Part shown: positions 1 through 12,302 of the stretch, one piece after another
Layout of the letters: every line of letters begins with the position of its first letter
Numbering within the stretch: the stretch's first letter is position 1
Assembly: GCA_963377175.1 (NCBI GenBank)
Contig: CAUJNA010000193.1
Coordinates: 179,501-243,500 of the forward strand
Direction of reading: 5' to 3'
From: Effrenium voratum
Taxonomy: Eukaryota; Sar; Dinophyceae; Suessiales; Symbiodiniaceae
Length of the DNA: 64,000 bases
Program-made: the position numbers and the translations under genes
Notes under the pieces: model-generated
What the model was told of the DNA's origin: nothing
Databases searched by the model: none
Seen by the model: the letters and a program-made list of their open reading frames with translations, nothing else

Positions 1-2
1 GC

Positions 3-230
3 GCGGCTCGGCGCGCGGCGGCGGCGGCGGAGAAGGCGCAGCGCCGGGCGCTGCGGACGCAGCGGGCTGCGTTGCGCAGGGCGAGCAGCGCCCGGCGCAA
101 GGAGGACGTGACGGAAAGACGCGAGTGCGAGTTGACCGAGTTGACGAGTTCAGTGGGTGTCACAAGGTGTCGCAAACATGGCTTATTGCTTTCGGTTCCG
201 GACGGAGGCAAGAAGAATGGAGAGGGTTGA
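3..230 (+). CDS. Partial terminal exon, Ala/Arg/Glu-rich, function unknown
   Basis: The frame starting at base 3 is open from the window edge to a TGA at 228-230. The first 50 codons are rich in Ala, Arg, Glu and Gln (for example EKAQRRALRTQRAALRRASS), as in a charged helix or coiled coil, and are far more GC-rich than the DNA that follows. The 5' part lies outside the window. The last 25 codons look less coding-like, so the exon may really end near 155 at a GT. No family recognised. Confidence 0.4.
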   Translation, partial: AARRAAAAAEKAQRRALRTQRAALRRASSARRKEDVTERRECELTELTSSVGVTRCRKHGLLLSVPDGGKKNGEG

Positions 231-1359
231 AGGGGTGTAAGGGAAAGCAGGGATGGAAGAGGAGGTAAAGACAGTGAAGAGGATGGAGGGAGGTCGTGGT
301 CGAGGCTGGGTCATGTTGGATTGCCCACATGGTGCGAGACTGACATTTCTTTTCATCGAGGTGTTGACATACCGATGAATTCAGGCATTGATCCATTGAT
401 CCATTGAGACAGTGATCTGAGGGCACACATCCCATTGCATTCCGGCTTCTGTATCTAGTGCAGGAAGCATCACAACGGGTAACATAAGGGCGCATAAACG
501 CAGCGAGGCATCAACACACCAATACATCTATCAGCGCATCAATTTGATGACGGGATCTGTTTTTACATGGCGACCTGCATGATTGTCTACACATGGTTAT
601 CTACAGCATGCAGCATCAGCGCAGACTCCGTTCCAGGAGATTGTTGCTGGGAGGCTGCTACTTGGCAATGTTCAGTTTGATGCGCTGGCTTTGCGGTTTT
701 GAACATTTGACAGGCATGACATCAATTGATGGCAGGGCGCTGACATCTTGCTGCTGAAAAAAACTCCCAGCCACATACTAGCAAATGCCCGGCGCATTGT
801 GACACATCAAGTCTGTCGTTCCTTCCCAATCCTTTCATCATGGCAGGTTCTTCAGTTCAAAGTGCCTTCCACGAAGCTGTGCTCCGAAAAATTCTTTGGC
901 AGGCGTTTTTGCAGGCTTCGGACGTCCCTTGTTCCTTGGTCTCGAGTTGCTGGCTCCTGGCTCTGAACGGCTCTTTCCGCAATGTGTGCCAGTGCCTTTG
1001 GTTTGCCGGTTTGGGACAGCTTCCTGCGAGCAGTCCGGTGAGCTTATTTTAGTGGTACAGCTTCTCGAAAGTCCATTCCAACTGCGACTGCTGGCGGGCT
1101 TCTGCGTTTCTTCAAGCACGGCCAGCCTTTTGCAACCACTACGGGGCTCAGTTTGGAATGAGCTACAACATGCCACAATTTAGATGCTCCGGATTTGGCC
1201 GCAATCTCAAGGTGCATATTTAAAGTCAATGTATACCTCCCCCCTGCTATCAACAGCGTTAACGATTGATTCTTTTCTGCGACGAGAGCCACTTTTGGGC
1301 CCATAGATTCCCATGGACCCCGTAGAATCCACCTTTGAACTCTCTTTTGAAAGCTACAG
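231..1359. other. No supported gene
   Basis: Overlapping ORFs of 60-110 codons exist on both strands at 748-1183, but none has clear coding composition or splice context. Probably intergenic or intronic. Confidence 0.5.
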
Positions 1360-1602
1360 GAAAACAGAAGGGAAATCCTGAGGCAGCGCCTGCTGCCCCT
1401 GGCGGAGGCCTGCGCTGTGCAGGTGGACCTGCGCCAGCAGCGGGAGAAAGCCAAGGGAGCCAAGCGGAGCGGGCCCAAAGAGCGCGGCAACGGCAAGCGC
1501 AGAAAAGCTTGGGGCGGTCAGGACTCTTTGCAGGACTCTTTGCGGGACCAAAAAGAAAAGCATGGTTTGGGGCCGGCGTTGCTTCTGATTTCCCCTTGTT
1601 AG
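1360..1602 (+). CDS. Candidate internal or terminal exon, basic charged protein
   Basis: An AG acceptor at 1358-1359 follows a CT-rich stretch (1342-1350) and opens a frame beginning ENRREILRQRLLPLAEACAV. It continues with a Lys/Arg/Gly-rich stretch (REKAKGAKRSGPKERGNGKR) and stays open to TAG at 1600-1602. The strongest coding signal is 1360-1508, and a GC donor near 1510 is possible. The peptide suggests a helical segment followed by a basic tail. No family recognised. Confidence 0.4.
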   Translation, partial: ENRREILRQRLLPLAEACAVQVDLRQQREKAKGAKRSGPKERGNGKRRKAWGGQDSLQDSLRDQKEKHGLGPALLLISPC

Positions 1603-4471
1603 GTTGGAGCAGGCAGTCGGAATAATTGGGACGGCGGCATCTTGCAAGAATGAGATGATGTGTCAACATATGCGTTGTGGTGGTTTACCTTGTCGAGGCT
1701 GGCAAATCCTGCGCTATTGGGCTTGTAATTTCACTGTTTGCCTTGCTTCTCAGCGTCATTTCCCGGCAACGCCAGCAAGTCATCTCCCCAGGGCTCAATA
1801 ACAGGCGTGCCAGCCTGAGTTGACTCAGTCAACTTGGCCCTAAAGAGGTACTCGCTGCCTTGGACATGTGCTCAAGCAGTTTGGGTTACAGATGACACCC
1901 AGTCGACACCTGCTAGGTGTTCTTGTCTCAAGTCGTCTCACTGGCACCGCCATTCGCTGCCCGTCTCCTTGCGACGTCCGCAGGTTCCCAGCGACGACAA
2001 GTCCGTGGCGCCGCCATTGCTGAGCCACGGCCCTGGTTCAACGGACCGGGCTTGCCCGCGCCTCTGTCCGCTTTGAAGACTTCCTGGAGCACAGGGTCTC
2101 CCTTCTTTGGGGGAACACGTGCTGGACCAGCCAACCACAATGCCAAGCCAATACTTGACCCAATACAACATCTAGGATGTGTCGGGACGACTCTCGGCCG
2201 TGCCAAGTACTGAGAACAAAACATGACATGCCTCGGTTCCCGTCCGTTCGTGTTTTTTGAAGAGGAGGTCCCGAGTTGCAACGCATTCTCCATGCGGCGC
2301 CACATCCAACCCTGTGGTGCGATGGACGCTGATAAGCCAGCACCGATGCTACAAGTTCAGCTCCATTCAAACACAAGTCCTTCCAGACATGGCTTGGATT
2401 TTGGTTGCGTATTGTCCCAATTACAAGCGTGCGAACATGCTGATCATGCCTCGAGGCGCCGGGGTGCTCTCCACTGTGCCCATTGCCTCCCAGCAAATGG
2501 CACCTCGGCACGCAAACTGTTGCTGCGAGTCAGAGACTTGATTGCCTTTTCAAAGTTTGCGTGTTTGAAAATGGCTGATCTGCTTGAAATGTTGCCCTTG
2601 TTGTTTAAGTTGGTTGACTTTGGGGCTTGCTTTACTGTTTTTTTCTTGACTGTGGAATTGACTGCCTCTACTCTGGGGAAACAAACAACTATTTAGGACG
2701 CGTGGGGCACAGCAAGTGACTGGCACACGCGCAATCACACCGCAAGTGTTGCCCGCCCCAGCCATTGATATCTACGACATATTGCTGAGAGCATGTTCTT
2801 GGCCAGGATTTTGGCCGGATGCCTGGAGGAAACGGATGTATAGATCTAGGATGCTATGTGTACAATCCCTCTTGCAATGCGGAAGATCAGAGTACTGTCA
2901 GGTGCGTGCACTTGTGATGTCAGGTCTGCGGGTAGCTCGCTCTGTTGGTAGGGTTTTTTTGCATGGGCGAAGGCCACGCAACATCTACCCCATCTATTTA
3001 CCCAGCCAGGCGTTACATCGTCTACCCAGCTCTTGTTTGGAGCTCACACACGCCATACTCCAGGGTTGAAAGAAGGAAGCTTCACAGCGGGTTTTCTCAG
3101 CGTGTGCTCGCCATCTGCATCTTCTGACTGCATACCGTAGACGCCGATTATTTTTGGCGATGTGAAACTAGCAGAGTCCGAGCATAATTTGATATCCTTC
3201 TGAGATGAGAGGCTGCTCCCCAGCAACAACACTCGCATGCCCAGAGTGTTTGGTTGGCTTTGCGGGCAGCCACAGGCCGCTTGGTTCCTCTCTGAAGCCA
3301 GATCGCGCCCGCTTCGCCCGTGCGGCTGCGTGCGTTGGTGGAAGTAATGCCACGCTGGGAGGCCATGAGCCCTTCAGGCAAGGGAGGTTGCTCTTCCTGC
3401 GCCCAAGAGCCCACCCGCCACCCTTTCAGTGGCGGGTAGCGCCTAACTTGGCCCGGCCTTCTGCGCCATTGCGTCTGGGCTCAGAGCAGGTGCAGACAAA
3501 TTGGGTAGATCGCTGGTGTCTTGCGGCTGCGGGCCCATTGCCGCTTGGCTTGCGGAGGCGCTCCTTGCAAATTTGTGGAAAAAGCGCTCTTCTGAGGCGA
3601 TTTGCCTTGCAGTCTTCTTGAGTATACGCGCCCCGCGTTTTGCCGCTGGGCAGCGTGTGGTGGCGTCCTGAGGGGATGTATTGGCGGACAAGGTCGTCTC
3701 GCAGCGAATGCCCTTCGGGGTTCGTTGCTTTGGCAGCAGCATTGCCAGCGGCAACGGTAGCCTTGGATGCTGACCTTTGGGACAAGCATCCCACAAGTGC
3801 TTCTTTGGCTGCAAGTGGGCGGACGACTGGTTCGCCAGGGCTTCTTCGTTTATTGTGCGCACGCTGCGCCGCTGGGATTGTCACCAGCTCTGTTTGGCGC
3901 TATGCGACTTGACCAGCCACTTTCTGAAACCTGCGATCTTCTGCAAGGTTGGGGCTTACGCTCCATGCCCAAGTGCCAGGTGAATTGGTGAGATGCACCG
4001 TGCAGTTGTTTTTTCGGCTACTTGGTGCTAAGTTGTCTTGCAGGCTGGGTGACCTGGGGCTTGCAAGAGAAGGCGCCCCCTAACATGTGCGTGCAAAAGC
4101 GCCTGGTTGAATGCGGCTGCCCAAGTGCAGTTTGCGGGGTTGGTAGCAGCAGACCAAGCCACTGCTGCCCGTACCTGGCCCACATCTTCCAACTGGATTG
4201 TTCCCCCAACACGGACATTGCCAGGTCATTGCCCATGGTTTTGCCGCAGCCCAAAGGCGCCAAGCAAGAACCCGCCAAACAGCAGCCCCAAGCACTTTTA
4301 ATAGCAAAATAAGCAGGCTAAACCGCAACAAACTGAACTCCAAACTGCAGCGGTAAATATCCCCTAAACCCTAAAAACTCCACCAGCTAGAACTTGCTCT
4401 CGCATGTAACAGCCTCCTTTGCCTCATAAGCAGCCTGAACTTGTGGGCAACCTTCCTACGTTCCTTGCTGA
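1603..4471. other. No supported gene; ambiguous ORFs on both strands
   Basis: This stretch holds ORFs up to 157 codons (2223-2696 on +, 2038-2511 and 3426-3884 on -). They overlap other ORFs on the opposite strand and show no recognisable domain. The 3205-3990 part is GC-rich and may contain decayed coding DNA, but I cannot choose a strand. Confidence 0.4.
4361..4376 (-). repeat. Short telomere-like motif (CCCTAAA type)
   Basis: The + strand reads CCCCTAAACCCTAAAA, about two units of the TTTAGGG telomere repeat in reverse orientation. Dinoflagellates use this plant-type repeat. The motif is too short to prove telomeric origin. Confidence 0.4.
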
Positions 4472-4645
4472 ATTCCGTTTCAAGTTGTGCGCGCCGGCGC
4501 TGGCCCGCCAGTCAAGGACAGCGACCTGGACCACGTGCGCTCGCTCTTCTGCGCGCAGGCACGGCATCGGCATAGTCTCGACTTGGGGCACGGATGGGTT
4601 TACTTGGTGGCTCCCAGCCATCCCCTTAGCTTCTTAGCTTTTTAG
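4472..4645 (+). CDS. Candidate terminal exon, function unknown
   Basis: The frame FQVVRAGAGPPVKDSDLDHV (from 4478) continues as RSLFCAQARHRHSLDLGHGW and VYLVAPSHPLS to TAG at 4643-4645. An in-frame TGA at 4469-4471 means the exon must begin after it. Codon use is GC-biased like the other good exons here. Beyond about 4625 the DNA becomes a TTAGCTTT-type short repeat, so the true end may be a little earlier. No domain recognised. Confidence 0.42.
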   Translation: MPFQVVRAGAGPPVKDSDLDHVRSLFCAQARHRHSLDLGHGWVYLVAPSHPLSFLAF

Positions 4646-5443
4646 CTTTTTAGTGGGGATTTCCATTTAACCCACTAAAAGTTAAACTTTCAGCGGGGGA
4701 TCTGAGGACAGCCTAGTTTAGTTTCAGCCTGTTTCCCCAAAATGCTGATTTTTTCTCGAGATCATTGCGCAATGAAGTCCCCTTCGAAGGCATCCTCTTC
4801 ACAGACACTTGCTGCTTTCCAACCCCCAACCCTGAGTGTGATTCCTCCCCATAGGGACACCTCCCGCTCAGCAAAAGCAGATCGAGAACTTATCTCATTG
4901 ACAGGATAGCACGAAGCCTGCAGTCCAAAAGCGCCGCTCTTCCAGCATCAATTCGTTCCCTCCCCTCCGAGCCTCAGGTGCCGGAGGCCTCGGTGTTGGG
5001 CATCTACCGGGTGGAGAACCCCACCTTGGCTCCTCAGCTGATGGGAGATGGGAGATGGGCCCAGGACCGGTTGACAGCTGCTCCACAAAAAAAAGATGCC
5101 CAAGGGTGGCCCTCGTGTGTTTGAATGCTTGAAAGCCTAGCGGGAAACAAACGGTGCATGGGGGAAGATGTTTATGGAGAGATGCCTCTGTGGAGCGGCA
5201 GGGAGTGCAGGGACAGACCCTAAAACATTCCTGGCGACCTTCGGAACCTCATGTTCAGGAGCCCAACAGAGACAACCATAGCAAGGGTCGCAAAGCTCTC
5301 ACTGTGTGGCTGATTGATGACTGAATCTTTTCCTTTAGGTGGAGGGTGGGGATTTTCAATCAAGTAAAAAATCGTCAAGAAATTTGAAATGGCGGCTGCA
5401 AATGCCCCTTGGCTTGCCCGTGCCAATTGACGGCCTCTGGCAG
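4646..5443. other. No supported gene
   Basis: AT-richer DNA with a short TTAGCTTTT repeat at its left edge and no convincing exon. Confidence 0.5.
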
Positions 5444-5612
5444 AAACGCACCCGAGGAAGGGGTGTACTCAGCCGTCCGAGACGCCATGGGCACTGACTG
5501 CGAGCTACCTGGCAGCCTTTTTCGTGGCGTGTCAAAGCCAAAGATGTGGGAGGGTGCTGGTGAGCACTGCTTTCCGACAAATATAAGATGCAATCAAAGG
5601 GATGTGGAATAG
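5444..5612 (+). CDS. Weak candidate exon
   Basis: After an AG at 5442-5443 the frame reads NAPEEGVYSAVRDAMGTDCE and continues to a TAG at 5610-5612. Composition is moderately coding-like in the first 40 codons. There is no family match and the acceptor lacks a strong pyrimidine tract. Confidence 0.28.
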
Positions 5613-6560
5613 TCCTTGTTTAGCCTGTGATCCTTCTGGGGCCTGTTGTTTTGAGGGATTCTTCTCGTTTTTGCTTTGAGGAAGGCCGGTATTGACCATT
5701 CCAAGTGGCAGCGTATGGCTTGAATGCTTCTGTGACCAGAGCACGTCTATCAGGCTGCTGACATTTTTGGTTGCATATGGAACAGTGTAAGATATTCCAA
5801 CTGTATACGTATAAGGTCCTTATTTCTTTGCAGCCATGATCCACTCCCCAAAAACGTACCACTGTCATGCGATCACTGCGTCATGAGCGTCTAGGAAGCA
5901 TCACTGTTCGGCAAGGCTGTGCCTCAGTTTTGGCAGAAACACCTATGAAGTCCTTTTCCAGGGGGATCAAGTCCCTGTTTCCAGTTGAGGAACTATTGTA
6001 AACTGTTCAAGGCCAAATACCAGATCGTCAATGTCGAAAGAGCTGCTGCTCGGATTCGGTTGGGATGGTCATCTTGGATTGCAGCGTTAATGGACTGATT
6101 GGCACACAATAGACGGCATATGGTTGGAAACGACTTCTGGCAAGCACCTGGCATAGTCGTTACCAACCTGTTTCACCGGATCCCATCCCGAGGTTGAACT
6201 TGTGGCATGGTACCTCCAATGAGCCGGAGCCCCAAAGCCCGGACAGCGGACGCAAGGCACCCCCACGTGGATCGTCCCTCAAGTTCCATGGAGACGTAAG
6301 ACTTGAGCAAATCACCACAGTGTATATGCTTTGCATTTGTTTGGATTAGTATGCCTGCGAAGAGTAGCAGCTGTAAAAATCCTTGGTGAACCTTGGGTTC
6401 CGTGAGATCCAAAGGAAGTCAGGCAAAAGGTCCAATGTGTCAAGAGATTCAGCCAGCTTCAAGTCTGCAAGAGATTTCAATTGCAAACGCTTCGCGTTGC
6501 CCGCCTGTCCTTTGGTTTGCCTTGAAGTGTCGGCGCCGAAATTCGTGAGCTGGTTTCCAA
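5613..6560. other. No supported gene
   Basis: Only short overlapping ORFs without domain or splice support. Confidence 0.5.
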
Positions 6561-6584
6561 GGTAGAGGGTGGGTGCATAAAACC

Positions 6585-6852
6585 GGTCAAATTCCCCTCT
6601 CGAAACCGGCCGAATTCCCCTTAAGCCGATCAAATTCCCCTCCAGAAACTATTCAAATCCCTCCTAAAAACTTGTCAAATCTCCTCTAAAGATAAGCCCA
6701 ACTCCGGCCAAATCCCCTCGGAAACCGGCAAAATTAAATTCCCCCTCAGAAGCCAATCAAACTCCCTAGAAATTTGCACCTCCCAAGCCCACCCTTGAAG
6801 TGAAGTGGAAACGCGCGGACGGGAATTCGACCGGTTTCTAGAGGGGTTTGAC
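6585..6852. repeat. Inverted repeat enclosing degenerate ~25-bp tandem repeat
   Basis: The left arm (6585-6620) and right arm (6821-6852) are reverse complements except for a 2-base gap and a few mismatches. Both contain the core GAAACCGG followed by CGAATTCCC. Between and including them, about eight degenerate copies of a CAAATTCCCCTC-like unit recur every 20-30 bases (near 6589, 6612, 6630, 6654, 6675, 6709, 6735, 6757). Single-stranded, the arms could pair into a long stem. Confidence 0.7.
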
Positions 6853-6860
6853 TGCCCGGG

Positions 6861-8728
6861 GCGAGGCGTTTTGCTCAAAGACACGGTGCGTGACAATCAG
6901 GGCAAAGTGCTCAATTGCTTAGACAGTGTTTTCGGGCATGCAGCACATGTGATCGGGTTTTATCGCAGGCTGCTGTTTGTCGTCCCCCTATCCCTTTCTG
7001 TCCATGACTGCGCGGCCAGGTGTGGACAAGCATGCTAGTGCACCCCATGCGATTGAAATTCAGATCGCAATGGGGCGTAGCTCACAAAGGTTTGCCCTTT
7101 GGTGCTATTCATGACTTGTGTTCAGGTGCTCAGGCCTTCACACGAGTGAACGGGCAGATTAGCTCGGCATTTGTCAAGTCTCTTCTGCCTAGGTGCGTGC
7201 CCAACATTGTGCTGAACGGCTTCAACCGGGCCTATTCTGGCCGCCGACACGGCTGCAGCCTTGGTGCGTGCGTCGGCTTGCTTCCCCGCACACGCCGAAG
7301 CCGAACACCACTGCCACCTGCCACTTCGCCCAAATCATTTTTGCATCCATCCGAGTGTGTCTATACCCGTTGCCTGGCAGCCACATAGGTGCATCGGTGA
7401 TGGCAATTGTGGGTGCACATGGATGTTGACCCTATTGCAGGAGAGAGTGCTACATCAAAGAGCTCTCATTTGTGGTGTTTGCCATGACTATATACCATAC
7501 ACCAAAAATAATATCTCTGAAGTCTTAGCTTCGAACCTCACGACCAAGCCCGCAACCCGCTTGTTGACTTGCGATGGAGCGGCAAGATCTGACCTGGTGG
7601 CAAATATTTGATGATATTTGCAGACATACACAGCATGACGTGAGCGCTGCCTGAGTTGAGCCATGTAGACTGGAGATGTTGTTGACCCAATTTGTAAAAT
7701 CGCAAGTTTCTTCTTTAAGGTGTTCCTTGGCATTTCACTGTTCGATGTTTTTTGTTATATGTGCCAATGCCAAGCTGTTTTGGAGCAACGCGTGTTCCGG
7801 CCGAACAGCCCAGCGCGAGACACTCCACCCACAGTGCTTAAAACCTGGTAACGGGGTTTAGGGTTTAGCTCCGTGTCAGTCCTTAATCCTGAAAATTCAG
7901 GAATATTCGTAGCAGGACAGAACCCTTGGCACCTTGTGCCTCATGGACAAACAGCGCAGAGGTTGATTTGGGGCGGATGGTTGTCGTGCCTCGAAAGTAC
8001 TGCGAGACAGACTGGTCCAATCAGTTATAAACCGGCAAAAAGGACAGCCTCTCCATTGGAAGACGTTCTGCGGATGATCTCTACGCGGCTCCACGCGAAG
8101 GAAGCCAAGCCCGCAGCGCAACAATCAAGTTCCTCAAAGACCACACCGGACATTATGTTCTCCAATGCTGCAGAAGCACAGAGTGCCCAACGAATCTTCA
8201 AAGACTTGATATGCGCACCAGAATGGCAGACTCTGAGTCTCCGGCGTTCATGTCTGATGTTCATTCAGTTTGCAGTTTGTTAGCGCTTGGACCTCTCACC
8301 TGCCGAAAGACAACCACGAAAGGACTTTGAGAATAGAACAAACCCTAAGTGAAGGATAGAAAGGGACGGTCCCAACCACAGGTAGGCGCCGCCGCCCTTT
8401 TGATATTTTTTTCTCGTATATCGTTCCGGTGAGTTGGACCCCGTGCATAGGTCCTGGTGACTCAAATGGTTTTCGGATTTCCGTTGCTCCCGCGATTGCC
8501 ACGCCCAGGCACGAAGCTTGGACATGGCTCCTACTTCTCAGCCTCTGCTGCGTACAGTGACCCGGTCACTGCAAATGTCTTCGAATGGCAGCGCTAATGA
8601 AACGTTTGTGTGTTTGGCACTGGGGGGAATCCTTCAAATGTTGTTTTCTTCTGCTTGCAGATGACGCATCGTGGACTGGTTGAGAGCCCTTGCTAACCTC
8701 GGCGACGGGGTGTGGGGTCCGTTCGCAG
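6861..8728. other. No supported gene; two weak ORFs
   Basis: ORFs at 7020-7388 and 7873-8283 on + are the longest. The latter has a partly coding-like middle (TASPLEDVLRMISTRLHAKE) but no splice context or domain. Telomere-like bases lie at 7853-7868. Confidence 0.4.
7853..7868 (+). repeat. Short telomere-like motif (TTTAGGG type)
   Basis: The + strand reads GGGGTTTAGGGTTTAG, two partial units of TTTAGGG. It lies about 3.5 kb from the oppositely oriented CCCTAAA motif at 4361-4376. Confidence 0.4.
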
Positions 8729-8787
8729 GTACTCGCTTCTGCGACCGGAAGCGCTACCGGCGCACGATGTTCTTCTCCAAGGTCTTG
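8729..8787 (+). CDS. Candidate short internal exon
   Basis: Acceptor AG at 8727-8728, then a frame reading TRFCDRKRYRRTMFFSKVL, then donor GTGGGT at 8788. The peptide is basic and aromatic and the codon third positions are C/G-rich. If unspliced, the frame would instead run to a TGA near 8849. Function unknown. Confidence 0.42.
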
Positions 8788-11700
8788 GTGGGTGCCCGAT
8801 CCCCAGCCAGAGCTCCCGGAGCTCAGAACTTCTCGGTCGGTCAAACCTGACTGCCATAGGGTCCGTGTCTGAAGTCCATTTCATGTTTGGGTTGCTTGTT
8901 GTGTGTCCACGTTTCCTGTGGAGTTGGTGTTGCTTTTGGCCACAACAAGTCCTGTGAGTGTCCTCTTGGCTAACTTAGGTTTCTTTTCTTTCAGATTCCA
9001 TAAACAAGCGCGCGCTCCCCAAGATATAGCCGATATAGCCCCGCTTCCGAAAGGGGCTTTCCCAAAGGTCATGTCAATTCAGCACTGTCAATATGTTGCA
9101 TCCAACTTTGACTCAAGTGAAACTTCACTTTGTGGGACGGGTACCCGGCATGCCCTATGGGACTGGCGTTTGCCTTGTCTCTTGAGGGAGATGAAGGGGA
9201 CCTTTGGGTTTCTGTTTGTCTAAAGGGGTCAAAGGCAAGCGGTGGGACCTCGGTGACCTTTCTCTCATACAAGGCACTGACCTGCCAAATCACATCACAC
9301 ACACTATTTGAGCATACATGGAAACAGCCAAAGTTTCGAAATGTCAACTGCGCACCTTCTCTGTGCCAGCTTCCCAAGCCATTGCACTCTTCAGAGCAAC
9401 TCTGTCTTTCCACGCAACTGACAGAGCCGAAGCTGATCTTATGCCACTCAAATCTCGCCATGCGCAGTGCCCTGCCACGTTTTTGACGCCCGTCGCCCCG
9501 TGAGGCCTGGGCCAAGGGAAGCCCTGACATGGTGGAGCCGGGGATGCCAGGGATCGCCCCGGCAAAAGCCATGGGAAGCGGAGGAGGTTGTTTTTCTTCT
9601 TCTTTTTCGGGCGGGCGCTTCAGTCAGTCAGTTCGGTCCAATTGAAGCCAAAGCACTGCAGTGAAAGCGACACTTTCTGCGAAACCTGAATCAAAGCAAA
9701 TGGGGGACATTTTCTGTAGCAATGCTTTGTTAGTTTGGCTTCCTGCTACAGCCACGTGAGGATCAAGTAAGAAACTAGGTGTCTCTTTGCCATGGGCCGA
9801 TGGACATCAGCTCTTTTGTTGTTGTGATCACACGTCTTGCCAAGTGAAGTCGAATCTGATTCCCTCAGGGCCGAACCCCTTTGAGGCAGGCTGCCGGGCC
9901 AACTCAAGCTGCATTTTGCGTCCCATGACTCCCCGCCTTGCTTTGACATTTGGATCTCTGGCCAAAAAGAGCGATGCCTTGCCTAGCCAGGCTTATGCAG
10001 CGACATGCCTGTTGTTAGAATGTTGCATGGCTTTGGTAACAAGTGACAATGGTTTCAGAGGGACGCCGAGTCCTTAGGACATGGTGAAGCTGTGCTTGTG
10101 CTTCTCTTAAGCTTCTAATCTTGAGGATGGTCAAAAAGTTCCTGCTGGTTTGATGACCATCCCTAAGCCCTAAGCCTAGCTCAAAGGATTGACTGGTAGG
10201 TGGTCCTTTGGGCGGGCCAGATGTGGGAAGCACTTCTGGCTGAGGCCACCCTGCAAAGATCTGGACGGCTTGGTACGCCAGGATCTCGGGGCAGACTGAA
10301 TGAACGTGCCTTGGACCATTCACTCTGTACGGACTTGGAAAGATTTTAATGCGGATACATGATGAATACTCCCCACAGCTTATTCATCATGGGGTCCCTT
10401 TTGTCGTGGCAGTTCCTTCCCTCCAGGCCAATCCCCCCGATGAATCGCCTGGGGACGCTGATAAGGGTCAACATTGGAAGATTTGCATGAGGCAACAAGC
10501 CACAGGCACCCCAAATGAAAGGATTGGTGTCTTTCATTCCTGATGCCTTTGCATAATGCTTGGCGCCGCTTGACCTCTTGACTTTCATGTTCCAAGCTCT
10601 GCAGACAGGAACCAAGCAAGGACTTTTCAAGTCATATGCACCACCCGCCTCCTTTGGGAGAGGTAAGTGGCTCCCGCGATCCGAGCTTTCTCAAAAAGCA
10701 AATCCCACGCTAGCCGCTGGGCCATGGTTCCGGACCCGACGGTAAATCAAACCGAAGGTCGCTTAGCTTGCCGGACTTGCTCCCGGACCGGGTTCGCTTG
10801 TCTTTGGAGGGTTCATCCAAGCCACCAAATTTCAGGTTCTAAGCACCTGAAAATCTGACTTGCAGCGCTTGCGGGGTTGTCAAACGCCCCACCGGGGGAT
10901 CCAAAGCAATTCCTTGGACGGCGCGTTCCGCACGCCGCAAGACGGGCGAGGTTTCGACTGCACGGTGGACGACTTGGAATGCCCAGTGAACTTCTGCATC
11001 TTCCGAGACTTCCAGGCACCAGCCTCTGCGAAACGTCAAGGTTTGGCTTGACCGCAGAGAAAATATCGCTTGGAATCCCTTGAGTAAAGAGCTCCTTTTC
11101 AAGTTGAGACAAAGCCGAGTGATTGAAAGCTTTGGATATCAGAGGTTGGACCATGTTGAACGTCTGAGCGCTGTTCACATGAAGACACTGCGACTCTCTT
11201 TGCGACGGTAAAGTCATGACTTAGGCTGCAAGAGCCTTCCAGCAAAAAGAACATGTACCAAGCTCCAGTATCCAGATTCGGTGCAAAGCTGGCGTGATGT
11301 GCTTGGGTCCGAAAAGGCATGCAGAATGTGCCCCTGAGCCACTTACGCGCAAGATTCATTTGACTGAGATCCAGGCCTTGCAGCTTCTGCGCAGGCCATG
11401 CCAACGTATCTGCTGGAATTCACCACCTAGCACTCGGGGCCCGGAACCCTGGCGTGCCACAAGACGTCTCAAGGGCTGCGAGATGTTTGCAAGACACTTG
11501 GAGCTGAACATGGGGTGTTCGATTCATACCGATCCATACCGATCCATACCAACCATGCCCAGAATTGCTAGTGCTGAACCGTTGGATTGCCCCGCGGATT
11601 TGGACGTGGCCCATTGCGTGAGAGAAGCAAGACCACCTGAGCACCTAGTTACCCACATCCACTGCTGACATACGAATGTGTCACTAGATACTTGTATTTC

Positions 11701-11870
11701 TTGTTCATCGTTGACATCTACACAAAGTGTTCATTAAAAGAAGTTTAGAATGGGAACTTGCTAAGTACTGGAACCAATTGAGCTAGCTCTCTCCAAGAAT
11801 GCAGCCCTTGCACGTGATCATCAAAGACTAGATGCACTGCAAGTGAAACAGGCACGAAAAAGCTGCAAAA
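8788..11870. other. No supported gene
   Basis: Contains ORFs on both strands (167 codons at 9069-9572 on -, 134 codons at 10813-11217 on -) that I cannot separate from chance. A 10-bp unit GATCCATACC is repeated about three times at 11521-11550. A strong pyrimidine-AG acceptor-like site occurs at about 8985-8998 without a convincing exon after it. Confidence 0.4.
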
Positions 11871-12270
11871 CGCGAAAGAAGAGCAGGAGAAGAGAGAGCC
11901 AGAGACAGAGAGAGAGGAAGACAATGGGAAAGAGAAAGACAAGGATATGGAGAAGGAGAAAGAAGGAGAGAAAGAAGAAACACAAGTAAAAAAGAGAAAG
12001 AGAAACAAGGAGAGAGAGAGAGAGAACACACAAAAACAATTAGAGAAAGATAAAGTTAAAGTGAAAGAGAAAGAGGAAGACAAAGGGGAGGAGGCAGAGA
12101 GCGAGAGAGAGAAAGAGAATGGGAAAGGGAAAGAGAAAGAGAAAGATAGCAAGAAAGAGAAAGAGAAAGAGGAGGAGGAGGAGGAAGAGAAAGATGAAGA
12201 GAAGCGAGACAAAGAAAGATAAACAGAAAGATAAATAAGAAGAGAAAGATAAATAGAAAGACAAGGGGAA
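11871..12270. repeat. Polypurine (GA-rich) tract
   Basis: About 400 bases that are almost entirely A and G on the + strand, made of AGAGAA/GAAAGA-type units with few pyrimidines. Its translation (Lys/Glu on +, Ser/Phe on -) simply mirrors the composition, so the 176-codon minus ORF across it is not a gene. Confidence 0.85.
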
Positions 12271-12302
12271 AACAAGCGTGCTCCAACATTTGGAAACCTC
12301 CG

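Noticed and set aside
11745..12275. 176-codon minus ORF rich in Ser/Phe/Leu
   Set aside because: Direct translation of the polypurine tract.
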